Below are positions 1-6,894 of a stretch of 11,740 nt of DNA, piece by piece. A program made the translations under genes and the position numbers. The number at the start of each line of letters is the position of its first letter. The stretch's first letter is position 1. Below the pieces are notes generated by a model. That model saw only the letters and a list, made by a program, of their open reading frames with translations. It searched no databases and had not been told where the DNA came from. Source of the DNA: Dethiosulfovibrio sp. (GTDB lineage: Bacteria > Synergistota > Synergistia > Synergistales > Dethiosulfovibrionaceae); assembly GCA_028709985.1 (NCBI GenBank), contig JAQUTB010000026.1, forward strand, positions 1-11,740, written 5' to 3'.

Positions 1-25
1 TAAAAAGTATACATGAAGACCTTCC

Positions 26-54
26 TTGACCTGATAAAAGATTCTTACTATACT
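26..54 (+). promoter_or_regulatory. Sigma-70 type promoter of the TAXI binding-protein gene
   Basis: TTGACC at 26-31 and TATACT at 49-54 are separated by exactly 17 bases, each one mismatch from the housekeeping consensus. Transcription would begin near 61 and leave a leader of about 85 bases before the ATG at 145. The promoter directly faces the binding-protein gene, so that gene is probably transcribed from here, not read through from an upstream permease. Seen directly; activity is inferred. Confidence 0.7.
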
Positions 55-85
55 GTAGGTGGTTTGGATACCATTACGGTAAAGT

Positions 86-101
86 GCCGATGTTTATCGG
101 C
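86..101 (+). other. Small leader hairpin upstream of the TAXI gene
   Basis: GCCGAT (86-91) and ATCGGC (96-101) form a perfect six-base stem with a GTTT loop inside the predicted 5' leader. It has no following T-run, so it is not an intrinsic terminator. It could stabilise the leader or be chance; no known riboswitch is recognisable in the remaining leader. Confidence 0.3.
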
Positions 102-144
102 GAGGGGTAAGACATCTTTATATCTTTATGGAGGAGGTTTTTTG

Positions 145-1107
145 ATGCGTAGGTTTTTAACAGCTTTGATGGTCGTCGGCGTCCTTGTAATGGCGGTGGC
201 CGGAGCGGCATCGGCCAAGACGTTTGTCTCCTTGGCTACCGGTGGGACTGGCGGTACTTACTATCCGATAGGGGGCGGCATGGCCGACCTCATCTCCAGG
301 CATCTTCCGGACATCCAGATGACCTCAGAGACAGGCAACGCCTCGGTGGCCAACCTCAACCTCATAGGAACCCACGAGATAGAGATGGCGCTGGTGCAAA
401 ACGACGTGGCCTACTGGGCCTACAAGGGCGAGCGTATGTTCAAGACTCCCTACAAGAACGTCCGTCTCATCGCTTCCCTTTACCCTGAGCACGTCCAGTG
501 CATCACGTTGAAGGAGTCCGGCGTCAAGGACATAATGGACATAGTGGGCAAGAGGGTGTCCGTCGGAGCTCCTGGCTCGGGAGTGCAGGGAGACGTCTCC
601 GCCATTCTTCAGGTGGCTGGCATAAAGTACGCCGATATGAAGACCGATTTCCTGGACTTCAACAACACGACCCAGAGGTTCAAGGACGGCCAGCTTGACG
701 TCGGATTTGTCACCGCTGGATATCCCACCTCCTCCATCATGGACCTTGCCACCATGCACGACATCGACCTCGTCTCCTTCAGCGACGAGTTTATGGACAA
801 GCTGACCAATACCTTTAGCTTCTTCATAAAGAGCAAGATCCCTGCCGGAACCTACAACGGCATTGACCACGACGTCCCGACCCCCGCAGTTATGGCTATG
901 TGGGTCTGCGACGCCGATCTCCCCGACGACCTGGTCTACCAGCTCACAAAGACCTTCTGGGAGAACGTCGAGGAGCTTCACAAGGTCCACTCTAAGGCTC
1001 TCCTCTTCACCCTTGAGGGAGCTACCGCCGGTGCGTCCGTGCCGGTCCACGCCGGAGCCGCTAAGTACTACAAAGAGGTCGGCGTGAAGGTTCCAGACAT
1101 TGAATAG
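145..1107 (+). CDS. TAXI-family TRAP transporter solute-binding protein, periplasmic
   Basis: The 320-residue product is an exported solute receptor of the TAXI (TRAP-associated extracytoplasmic immunogenic) family. These proteins capture small anionic substrates, often dicarboxylates or amino acids such as glutamate, and hand them to an ion-driven TRAP permease. Residues 1-24 form a clear Sec signal peptide (MRRF, hydrophobic core, cleavage after ASA). The mature start carries the family hallmark GGTGGTYYPIGG at about 33-44, and ALVQNDVAYWA (82-92) and SVGAPGSGVQG (139-149) are also typical. Length is normal for the family. The start at 145 is chosen over an upstream in-frame ATG at 13 because GGAGGAGG sits 7 bases before it and the signal peptide begins there. 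No permease gene (usually a fused DctQM protein) is adjacent on the right; it may lie left of the window or elsewhere. The substrate cannot be read from sequence. Confidence 0.93.
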   Translation: MRRFLTALMVVGVLVMAVAGAASAKTFVSLATGGTGGTYYPIGGGMADLISRHLPDIQMTSETGNASVANLNLIGTHEIEMALVQNDVAYWAYKGERMFKTPYKNVRLIASLYPEHVQCITLKESGVKDIMDIVGKRVSVGAPGSGVQGDVSAILQVAGIKYADMKTDFLDFNNTTQRFKDGQLDVGFVTAGYPTSSIMDLATMHDIDLVSFSDEFMDKLTNTFSFFIKSKIPAGTYNGIDHDVPTPAVMAMWVCDADLPDDLVYQLTKTFWENVEELHKVHSKALLFTLEGATAGASVPVHAGAAKYYKEVGVKVPDIE

Positions 1108-1128
1108 ACGTTTTAACTGATAGCGCAC

Positions 1129-1158
1129 AAAAGAGGGCGGCCTAGGCCGCCCTCTTTT
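1129..1158. terminator. Bidirectional intrinsic terminator between convergent genes
   Basis: A 30-base perfect palindrome has a GC-rich core (GGGCGGCC/GGCCGCCC) flanked by AAAA on the left and TTTT on the right. Read on either strand it gives a strong hairpin followed by a U-run, so it can end both the TAXI transcript and the convergent amidase transcript. The last bases of the amidase gene overlap its right arm. Confidence 0.9.
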
Positions 1159-1984
1159 ACATATTCCAGCCGTATACTTCCGGTCTTCTGTTTTTGAGGC
1201 AGGGGACCGAGTTCCTTATGGACTGAACCCTGTCCATGTCGACCTCGGATAGGATAATGCCCTCTCCGTCGGCCTTGCAGGACGTTACGGTCCCCCAGGG
1301 ATCGACCACCAGCGATTTTCCGTGAGCTCTGTAACGTGGCTTCAGGCCGATCTGAGCCGGGGCCAGGACGTAGCATTGATTCTCTATCGCTCTGGCTTTG
1401 AGAAGCGGTTCCCAGTGCTCGTTGCCGGTATCGGAGGTGAAACAGGCCGGTATTACCAGGATCTGCGCTCCCATAACGGTCAACATCCTGAAAAGCTCCG
1501 GGAACCTCAGATCGTAGCATATCGCCAAGCCCAGTTTCCCTATGTCGGTTTCCACCGTGACCACGTCTTTCCCTGGAGCGTAGCTCACCGACTCCATGAC
1601 GGAGGGGCCGCCCTCTACTTTTACGTCAAAGAGGTGTATCTTGCGGTATATCCCCGCGATATCTCCTTGGGGCGATATGACCACTGACGTGTTGTAGCTT
1701 CTTGTATCGCCGTCGATGGTCTCCGGTAGGCTTCCGCAGTGAACCCAGATCTTGCCCTCTTTTGCGGCGTCCGCCAGCCTGGCTATGGAGGGGCCCGGTA
1801 TTTTCTCCGACTCCATCTCCCTGTCCTCCCCCGTCCCAGGCATCACGATCGACGTCTCAGGAAAGGCCACAAGGGATGCTCCCTGTTGAGAGGCTTCCTG
1901 GATCATTCCCTCCATCTTCTGGATGTTTATCTCCTTGTGTGGTCCACTGTCCATCTGAGCTACGGCGACCTTATGTCTTGTCAT
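1157..1984 (-). CDS. Nitrilase-superfamily carbon-nitrogen hydrolase (Nit/omega-amidase-like)
   Basis: This 275-residue cytoplasmic enzyme belongs to the nitrilase superfamily, which hydrolyses C-N amide bonds through a Glu-Lys-Cys triad. All three are visible: Glu43 in FPET, Lys115 in YRKIHLF, and Cys156 in AICYDLRFPELFR. A fourth conserved Glu is at 192 (HWEPLLKARAIEN), and AHGKSLVVDPWG (220-231) is the usual late motif. The CYDLRFPE signature places it with Nit1/Nit2/YafV-type amidases (omega-amidase on 2-oxoglutaramate or 2-oxosuccinamate, or deaminated-glutathione amidase), not with nitrilases or N-carbamoylputrescine hydrolases (CWDQW type). Substrate within that branch is uncertain. 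The ATG at 1984 is preceded by AGGAGGTG (1998-1991) at 6 bases; the open frame continues upstream but lacks a matching site. The gene is divergent from the GGDEF gene and its stop codon overlaps the palindromic terminator. Confidence 0.92.
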   Translation of the reverse strand: MTRHKVAVAQMDSGPHKEINIQKMEGMIQEASQQGASLVAFPETSIVMPGTGEDREMESEKIPGPSIARLADAAKEGKIWVHCGSLPETIDGDTRSYNTSVVISPQGDIAGIYRKIHLFDVKVEGGPSVMESVSYAPGKDVVTVETDIGKLGLAICYDLRFPELFRMLTVMGAQILVIPACFTSDTGNEHWEPLLKARAIENQCYVLAPAQIGLKPRYRAHGKSLVVDPWGTVTSCKADGEGIILSEVDMDRVQSIRNSVPCLKNRRPEVYGWNM

Positions 1985-2005
1985 AGTCGTCACCTCCTGC
2001 CCACT

Positions 2006-2035
2006 ATTGTAATTTAGAAATGGGTTGCATGTCGA
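2006..2035 (-). promoter_or_regulatory. Promoter of the nitrilase-like gene
   Basis: On the minus strand TCGACA (2035-2030) and TACAAT (2011-2006) are spaced 18 bases apart, each one mismatch from consensus. Transcription would start near 1999, giving a leader of only about 15 bases that begins essentially at the ribosome binding site. The -35 box overlaps that of the divergent GGDEF promoter. Confidence 0.5.
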
Positions 2036-2053
2036 TCCGATTCCATCTAATAT
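2025..2053 (+). promoter_or_regulatory. Promoter of the diguanylate cyclase gene
   Basis: TTGCAT (2025-2030) and TAATAT (2048-2053) are spaced 17 bases apart, a good sigma-70 type match. The start would be near 2060, about 50 bases before the ATG at 2112. The -35 box shares its last base with the divergent promoter of the amidase gene, so the two may compete or share an operator. Confidence 0.6.
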
Positions 2054-2111
2054 CTTAGTCAGAGTTTCCACGTCGTCAAATGTGGTTATCTTCCAGATCG
2101 GGAGGATTGAG

Positions 2112-3323
2112 ATGAAAAAAGAAAGCCTTTGGGCTCTTCGGTCCAACCTTAACAGAGCTCTTTGGGTCTACGTTTTGGCCTCATTGGCCTACATTGGCCT
2201 ATCGGTGTATTCGTCGTGGATCGACACTATGAGAAACGTGGACGACAAGCTGGAGCTGGCTGCCATGGCTTTGCCCTCCATACTTGCTCCCGATTTTCAC
2301 GATAGGGCTACCGACTCGGAGAGCATCCCGATAGAAGAGGAGTTCAAAAACAGGGACCTTTTTAACGACTACGCTAGAAAGACTGGCTTTGCCTGGATCT
2401 ACACTCTTGTAGAGAGGGACGGACGATTTTTCTTCGCCGCTCCAAGCGTGTCGGAGCGAGAGGCGGCAGAGCAGCTCAGATGGTATTACTATCCCTACCC
2501 GGAGATTCCCCCTCAGTTTATAAAGGCATATAACTCGGAAAAACCGGCTTGGGTGTCCTATTCCGATAGATGGGGGACCTTCCGATCTGTGGCATATCCC
2601 CTCAGATCCAGCGGAGGGAGGCTTTTTCTGTCCTGCGCAGATTACGATATCTCGTTTGTTGAGGGCATCTTAATAAGGAGAGCTTTTTTTAGCGTCTGTA
2701 TATCCGCCCTTTTCCTACTGGTGGCGATTCCGTTTTTTATGGCTTACCGAAAACACGGAAGGGGTATGGAGGTGTTGGTCCGAGACCTGGAGAGGTACAG
2801 CAACGATCTGGAGTCCATGGTGAGAGAGAGGACCAAGGGCCTAAACAACGCGCTGGAGGAGCTGGAAGATCTCGCCAATAGGGATTATCTGACCGGGATA
2901 TACAATCGCAGGTACGGCATGGAGACCCTCAAAAAGATGGTAGACCCCGATTCGGGATCTACAGGATGGCTTCTCCTGGTGGATCTCAACGATTTCAAGG
3001 GCATAAACGACACCCTTGGGCATCAGGCTGGGGACGATCTGCTTCAGCAGGTCGGGGTCTTGTTGACGGATCTGTCCGCTTCTGACGATATTCCGATCCG
3101 TTACGGTGGGGATGAGTTTATGGTCATCTGTCCTGGTGCGAGGGACGGCGATGTCGAGGACAAGGCGAAGAGGATAAAGGACGCTATAGCGGCGTTAGGT
3201 GAATCTAGAGGATGCCCCCTATCGGCCTCTGTGGGCTCTACCAGGATAATACCAGGTATACCGGTTCGCTTCCTGATCGACGAGGCTGACAGATGTCTGT
3301 TCTCCGATAAAAAACGCAGGTAA
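2112..3323 (+). CDS. Membrane-anchored GGDEF diguanylate cyclase with extracytoplasmic sensor region
   Basis: The 403-residue protein should make cyclic di-GMP from two GTP. It has an N-terminal transmembrane helix (about 15-36), an extracytoplasmic region of about 150 residues (38-188), a second helix (about 190-212), a coiled-coil-like linker (about 218-257) and a C-terminal GGDEF domain (258-403). The active site is intact: RYGGDEF at 330-336, the metal-binding Asp291 in LLVDLNDFKGIND, and the DYLTGIYNRR entry motif at 258-267. The product-inhibition site normally written RxxD before GGDEF reads ASDD, so its Arg is missing. The sensor has Cache-like traits (FAWIYTLVERDGRFFF; WGTFRSVAYPL), which is inference only. 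The ATG at 2112 is chosen because GGAGG (2101-2105) precedes it and the membrane helix follows; the frame is open further upstream. No EAL or HD-GYP partner is in the window. Confidence 0.92.
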   Translation: MKKESLWALRSNLNRALWVYVLASLAYIGLSVYSSWIDTMRNVDDKLELAAMALPSILAPDFHDRATDSESIPIEEEFKNRDLFNDYARKTGFAWIYTLVERDGRFFFAAPSVSEREAAEQLRWYYYPYPEIPPQFIKAYNSEKPAWVSYSDRWGTFRSVAYPLRSSGGRLFLSCADYDISFVEGILIRRAFFSVCISALFLLVAIPFFMAYRKHGRGMEVLVRDLERYSNDLESMVRERTKGLNNALEELEDLANRDYLTGIYNRRYGMETLKKMVDPDSGSTGWLLLVDLNDFKGINDTLGHQAGDDLLQQVGVLLTDLSASDDIPIRYGGDEFMVICPGARDGDVEDKAKRIKDAIAALGESRGCPLSASVGSTRIIPGIPVRFLIDEADRCLFSDKKRR

Positions 3324-3337
3324 ATATCTTGATACCC

Positions 3338-3365
3338 TGGACTAAAGTCTTTTCGGTGCTATCAT
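3338..3365 (+). promoter_or_regulatory. Possible extended -10 promoter before the reductase operon
   Basis: TGCTATCAT (3357-3365) is an extended -10 element with TATCAT at 3360-3365. A weak -35-like TGGACT (3338-3343) lies 16 bases upstream. The start would be near 3372, shortly before the GGAGGTG at 3389. No hairpin terminator is visible after the GGDEF stop at 3323, so read-through from that gene is also possible. Confidence 0.4.
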
Positions 3366-3400
3366 GGGCGTAATCGCTTTTGCGAACTGGAGGTGTCTTT

Positions 3401-5053
3401 ATGGAAAAAATGACCTACCCAGACTCGGTTAGGCCTTTTTGTCTAAGAGGTTGCGAAGAGGAAAAGGATAAATACGACTTGGTGGTGGTGGGGGCCGGAC
3501 CTGCTGGCCTGACGGCAGCCGTCGGTGGGGCCAGGATCGGGGCTAGGGTAGCTTTGGTCGAGAGGGATCTTCTCGGTGGGGAGTGCCTCAACTCGGGATG
3601 CGTGCCGTCCAAAGTTCTAATAGCCTCTGCCAGAAGGGCCCATCAGGTTCGAACATCGTCCAGCATGGGTATAAAATCGGGCGAGATGAAGGTGGATTTC
3701 AAGGCGCTGTTCGGACGGATCGACGAGATCAGGTCCAGGCTTAGCGCAAACGACTCATCCCTGAGGATTTTAAGCGAGGGCGTCGATCTCTTCGCTGGCA
3801 CCGCCGTTTTCGAATCTCCCAGATCCCTGAGGGTCGGCGATAAGACCATAGAGTTCACCAGGGCCATTATAGCCACAGGATCGAGCCCCAAAATTCCCGA
3901 TATAACCGGGCTGGATCAGGTGGATTATCTGACCAGCAAGAATATATCCGATCTGGACGAGCTGCCTAGCTCGATGGTGGTCGTCGGAGGTGGACCTATG
4001 GGATGCGAGATGGCCCAGGCTTTTGCCAGGTTGGGCTGTTCCGTGACCCTTTTGCAGAGGTCGAAGAGGCTCCTCCCAAGGGAGGACGCCCAGGCCGCTG
4101 GGGTTGTTAGACGATCCCTTGAGGTCGACGGTGTAGCCATAAAACTGGGGGTCCAGGTCGTCTCTGTATCCAGCGAAGGTAAGGGCGTAAGGGTCGTGTA
4201 TAACGATAACGGCGCAACCGAGGAGGTCTTCGCAGATAGGATCATCCTCGCCTGTGGTAGACGTCCCAACCTGGATGGGATGGGCCTGGAGGAGGGGAAC
4301 ATCTCTTTCGACGACATGGGGCTCTTGGTCGATAGAGGTCTCAGAAGCGTGTCTAACGAGAGGGTTTTCGGGGCAGGGGATGTCTGTCTATCTCATCGCT
4401 ATGCCCACTCCGCGGACATGTCCGCCAGGGTGTGCTTAAGGAACGCCTTTTTGCCGTTGCATAGGTCTTTTGACTCCCTGCCCATGGTGTGTTGCACCTA
4501 CACCTCTCCGGAGGTCGCCAGGGTCGGCATGACCCTGGACCAGGCGATAGAGCAGGGCATCAAGGCAAAGGAGATAAGGGTTCCCCTGGAGGAAATAGAC
4601 AGGTCTTTGATAGAGGGATGGGGGGACGGATTCCTGAAGGTGACCCTCGGCCACAGAGGAAAAATCCTGGGTGCGACCCTGGTAGGCGAGGGAGCAAGCA
4701 ACATGATATCCGAGCTTACTCTAGCCATCTCTAAGGGCATAAGACTTGATTCCCTATCTTGGGTGACCCATCCATACCCCACGGGAAGCTCCATATTCAG
4801 GAGGGCCGCCGACATACTGAACGGCAGAAAGGTGACTCCTGCTGTCAGAATAGCCGTTCAACTGTGGCTGACTTTGCTGTCCAAGTTCAAGGATAGGGCC
4901 CAAAAAGAGGCGGAGAGGGCCGCTAGAGAGGCAGCTAAGGCGGCAGCGGAGGCGGAGAAAGAGGCTCTGAAAGAGATTTCCAGCAGCGACGCTGGGCCGG
5001 AGGTCGCTCCTGAGCCTGAGAGGGACGAAAAGGTGGACATCCTTAAGAGATAA
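3401..5053 (+). CDS. FAD-dependent pyridine nucleotide-disulfide oxidoreductase (MerA/lipoamide dehydrogenase-like)
   Basis: The 550-residue flavoprotein follows the class I disulfide reductase plan: FAD-binding GAGPAG (31-36), redox pair Cys62/Cys67 in GGECLNSGCVPSK, a second dinucleotide fold GGGPMGCE (196-203), the second FAD motif GAGDV (324-328) and a C-terminal dimer domain (about 360-475). The strand after the second fold reads TLLQRSKRLLPRED, like the NADPH-binding stretch of mercuric reductase and lacking the acidic residue usual for NAD+, so NADPH is inferred. Where lipoamide dehydrogenase has the catalytic HAHPT, this has HPYPT (457-461), with Tyr459 at the base position, as in MerA. 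There is no N-terminal HMA domain and no C-terminal Cys pair, so mercury reduction is not supported. Extras are Cys14/Cys18 near the N-terminus, adjacent Cys364-Cys365, and a 70-residue tail with an amphipathic segment (482-496) and an Ala/Glu/Lys-rich helix. GGAGGTG at 3389 sets the start. The physiological disulfide is unknown. Confidence 0.88.
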   Translation: MEKMTYPDSVRPFCLRGCEEEKDKYDLVVVGAGPAGLTAAVGGARIGARVALVERDLLGGECLNSGCVPSKVLIASARRAHQVRTSSSMGIKSGEMKVDFKALFGRIDEIRSRLSANDSSLRILSEGVDLFAGTAVFESPRSLRVGDKTIEFTRAIIATGSSPKIPDITGLDQVDYLTSKNISDLDELPSSMVVVGGGPMGCEMAQAFARLGCSVTLLQRSKRLLPREDAQAAGVVRRSLEVDGVAIKLGVQVVSVSSEGKGVRVVYNDNGATEEVFADRIILACGRRPNLDGMGLEEGNISFDDMGLLVDRGLRSVSNERVFGAGDVCLSHRYAHSADMSARVCLRNAFLPLHRSFDSLPMVCCTYTSPEVARVGMTLDQAIEQGIKAKEIRVPLEEIDRSLIEGWGDGFLKVTLGHRGKILGATLVGEGASNMISELTLAISKGIRLDSLSWVTHPYPTGSSIFRRAADILNGRKVTPAVRIAVQLWLTLLSKFKDRAQKEAERAAREAAKAAAEAEKEALKEISSSDAGPEVAPEPERDEKVDILKR

Positions 5054-5068
5054 AAGAGGCGGTTCCAT

Positions 5069-6067
5069 ATGGATATTTTCCTGGAGGGCTTTTACAAGGG
5101 ATTCGATGGGTTCTCCGTCTCCGTTCCATCTCTAACCGTGGATGATGGCGAGTTCTTTGGAGTTGTGGGGCCCTCTGGCTGTGGGAAGACGACGCTTTTG
5201 CGGCTCATAGCCGGCCTTATCCCGTCCGATAGAGGGAGGATCCTTTGTGGTCGAAGGGATATCTCAAGCCTTTCCCCAGAAAATCGAAATTTTGGCTTCG
5301 TGTTCCAGGGTTCCAGCCTGTTCCCCTACATGAGCGTGGAGGATAACGTGGCTTTTGGGCTCAGGATGAGAGGTACACCTAAAAAAGAAAGGCTCTCTAT
5401 GATAGAGGACCTTCTCCTAGACCTGGGGCTGGATGGTTTGGAAAAGCGTTACCCGGAGGAGCTTTCCGGCGGCCAAGCTCAGAGGGTCGCCATAGGCAGG
5501 GCTTTGGCTTTCCGTCCCGACGTTCTCCTGATGGACGAGCCTTTTAGCTCGTTGGATCCCAACCTCAGGCGGGACATGAGACGGCTGATTCACCGGCTTC
5601 ATCGGTCCATGGGACTGACCACGATCTTCGTGTCTCATGATAGAGACGACGCCTTCGACCTTTTCGATAGGGTTGCCTTCATGAAGGGAGGCGTCATAGC
5701 CGAGATAGGGAGGCCCGTCGACCTATATGAGAGCCCTGGTTCTCTGGATACAGCTGATTTCATGGGAGTGGTCAACATGATTCCAGCCACCAGAGAGGCA
5801 GGCCTTACGTCCCTCGCCGGGGTGTCTTTTCTGTCCGAAGGGGAGGACGGGGAGGGCCACCTCCTGATCCGGCCGGAGCTGTTCAGAATAGGGGAGGGGC
5901 CGTGGAGGGGTAGGATAGTCGACGTAAGGGTCAGACAGGGGGAGTTCCGCCTGTCCCTCGACGTTGAGGGTCTCCTGTTGGAGGCTCGTACCCTTTCATG
6001 GTGTTTTGTCGAGGGAGACCACATCCTATTCGACATAAAAAGATCGGATGTAAAATTTTTGATGTAA
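5069..6067 (+). CDS. ABC transporter ATP-binding protein (PotA/FbpC/CysA-like importer ATPase)
   Basis: The 332-residue ATPase powers an importer. All motifs are intact: Walker A GPSGCGKTT (34-42), Q-loop Gln80, signature LSGGQ (132-136), Walker B VLLMDEP (152-158), D-loop SLD (161-163) and switch His190. After the hinge FMGVVNMIPA (231-240) comes a C-terminal TOBE-like beta domain (about 240-332, with LLIRPELFRI), as in ATPases for iron(III), polyamine, sulfate, molybdate or thiamine uptake. The substrate cannot be assigned because no permease or binding protein is adjacent. It starts 15 bases after the reductase stop behind a weak AGAGG (5055-5059), which points to one transcript with that gene. 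Length is slightly short for PotA-type proteins but complete. Confidence 0.9.
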   Translation: MDIFLEGFYKGFDGFSVSVPSLTVDDGEFFGVVGPSGCGKTTLLRLIAGLIPSDRGRILCGRRDISSLSPENRNFGFVFQGSSLFPYMSVEDNVAFGLRMRGTPKKERLSMIEDLLLDLGLDGLEKRYPEELSGGQAQRVAIGRALAFRPDVLLMDEPFSSLDPNLRRDMRRLIHRLHRSMGLTTIFVSHDRDDAFDLFDRVAFMKGGVIAEIGRPVDLYESPGSLDTADFMGVVNMIPATREAGLTSLAGVSFLSEGEDGEGHLLIRPELFRIGEGPWRGRIVDVRVRQGEFRLSLDVEGLLLEARTLSWCFVEGDHILFDIKRSDVKFLM

Positions 6068-6074
6068 GTTCTTG

Positions 6075-6093
6075 AGAGGGGATGTAAAACATA
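6075..6093 (+). promoter_or_regulatory. Ribosome binding site, ATG-TAA start-stop pair and ATA start codon
   Basis: AGAGGGG (6075-6081) is a good Shine-Dalgarno sequence. It abuts an ATG (6082-6084) immediately followed by an in-frame TAA (6085-6087). Two codons later is ATA (6091-6093), 9 bases from the Shine-Dalgarno, which is the normal distance. This layout decides the start of the next gene, because no ATG or GTG exists between the TAA and the conserved first strand. Confidence 0.55.
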
Positions 6094-6822
6094 AAGATTT
6101 TAGCCTTGAACGGGAGCCCTAAAGGTGCGAATGGCAACACTCAAATCATGGTGGATACCTTCTTTGAGGGAGCTCAAGCGGCAGGAGCTGAGACGAAGAC
6201 CATATATATGAAGGATCTATCTGTGGGATTTTGTAGGGGGTGCTTCTCCTGCTGGACCGTCACGCCTGGACGGTGTATCCAGAAAGACGATATGGACATG
6301 GTCCTGGCGGAGATGGGCCAATCTGACGCTGTCATCTGGGCCACTCCGTTGTATCACTACGGTATGACAGCGATGCTCAAGGCCGCCCTTGAGAGGACCC
6401 TCCCTCTGGTAGACCCACACATGGTGAAGGAAGGGGATACCTACGGCCATCCGGTGAGGAATGGGGATCGGCTTTATCCCAAGACCCTTCTGTTTTCCAA
6501 CTGTGGCTTCCCCGAAATTCACCACTTCGATGGACTCATCTCCCAATTTGACTGCCTTTTTAGGGGAAGAGACGAGGGGCTTGCGGAGGTGGTACTGCGC
6601 CCGGCTGGCGGACTTTTGAGCGTCCCGGTGCCGGAGCTACAGGAACAGATCCGTTGGTACTACGATGCATTAAAGAGGGCCGGTGAGGAGTTTGTCTCTC
6701 AGGGGAGGATATCCTCGGAGGTCTGCGAAACATTAAAAAAAGATTTTATGCCGACAGACTCGTTTGTCTCCATGGTCAACTCCCATTGGGACAGGTGTCT
6801 AAAAGGTAAAAAATGTCCTTAG
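6091..6822 (+). CDS. Flavodoxin-fold NADPH-dependent FMN reductase / iron-sulfur flavoprotein
   Basis: The product, 243 residues if begun at ATA 6091, has the FMN-phosphate loop LNGSPKGANGNT (6-17) after a first strand KILAL. A compact cluster Cys48-X2-Cys51-X2-Cys54-X7-Cys62 matches the CX2CX2CX4-7C motif of iron-sulfur flavoproteins, which bind a [4Fe-4S] cluster and FMN and pass electrons. ATPLYHYGMTAMLKAALERT (about 86-105) is the second FMN-contact region of the flavodoxin-like family. The electron partner is unknown. It lies 23 bases after the ABC ATPase and is probably the last gene of the same operon, ending before a strong terminator. The start is odd: the family normally begins MKILALNGSP and this frame gives ATA AAG ATT TTA GCC TTG AAC. 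Using the TTG at 6106 would delete the first beta strand, so ATA, or less likely ATT at 6097, is preferred. A G-to-A change or a sequencing error is possible. Confidence 0.85.
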   Translation: MKILALNGSPKGANGNTQIMVDTFFEGAQAAGAETKTIYMKDLSVGFCRGCFSCWTVTPGRCIQKDDMDMVLAEMGQSDAVIWATPLYHYGMTAMLKAALERTLPLVDPHMVKEGDTYGHPVRNGDRLYPKTLLFSNCGFPEIHHFDGLISQFDCLFRGRDEGLAEVVLRPAGGLLSVPVPELQEQIRWYYDALKRAGEEFVSQGRISSEVCETLKKDFMPTDSFVSMVNSHWDRCLKGKKCP

Positions 6823-6848
6823 GTAACCTCTAAAAATGCTGATCCTCA

Positions 6849-6894
6849 GTATAAAAGAGGTGGCCCGTCATCTGACGGGCCACCTCTTTTATAC
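6849..6894. terminator. Bidirectional intrinsic terminator with 22-bp arms
   Basis: Perfect 22-base inverted arms at 6849-6870 and 6873-6894 flank a TC centre. The GC-rich inner part (GGTGGCCCGTCA) is bounded by AAAAGA and TCTTTT, so each strand has a U-run after the hairpin. It ends the reductase-ABC-flavoprotein operon and the convergent YitT gene, whose TAA stop (6891-6889) lies inside the right arm. Confidence 0.92.

Noticed and set aside
325..1128. Long open frame on the minus strand opposite the TAXI gene
   Set aside because: It mirrors a clearly real, family-typical gene, has no recognisable domain, and arises from biased codon use on the opposite strand.
3401..5053. Mercuric reductase (merA)
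   Set aside because: The fold and the Tyr at the catalytic-base position are similar, but the C-terminal vicinal cysteines and the HMA domain are missing and no mer genes are nearby.
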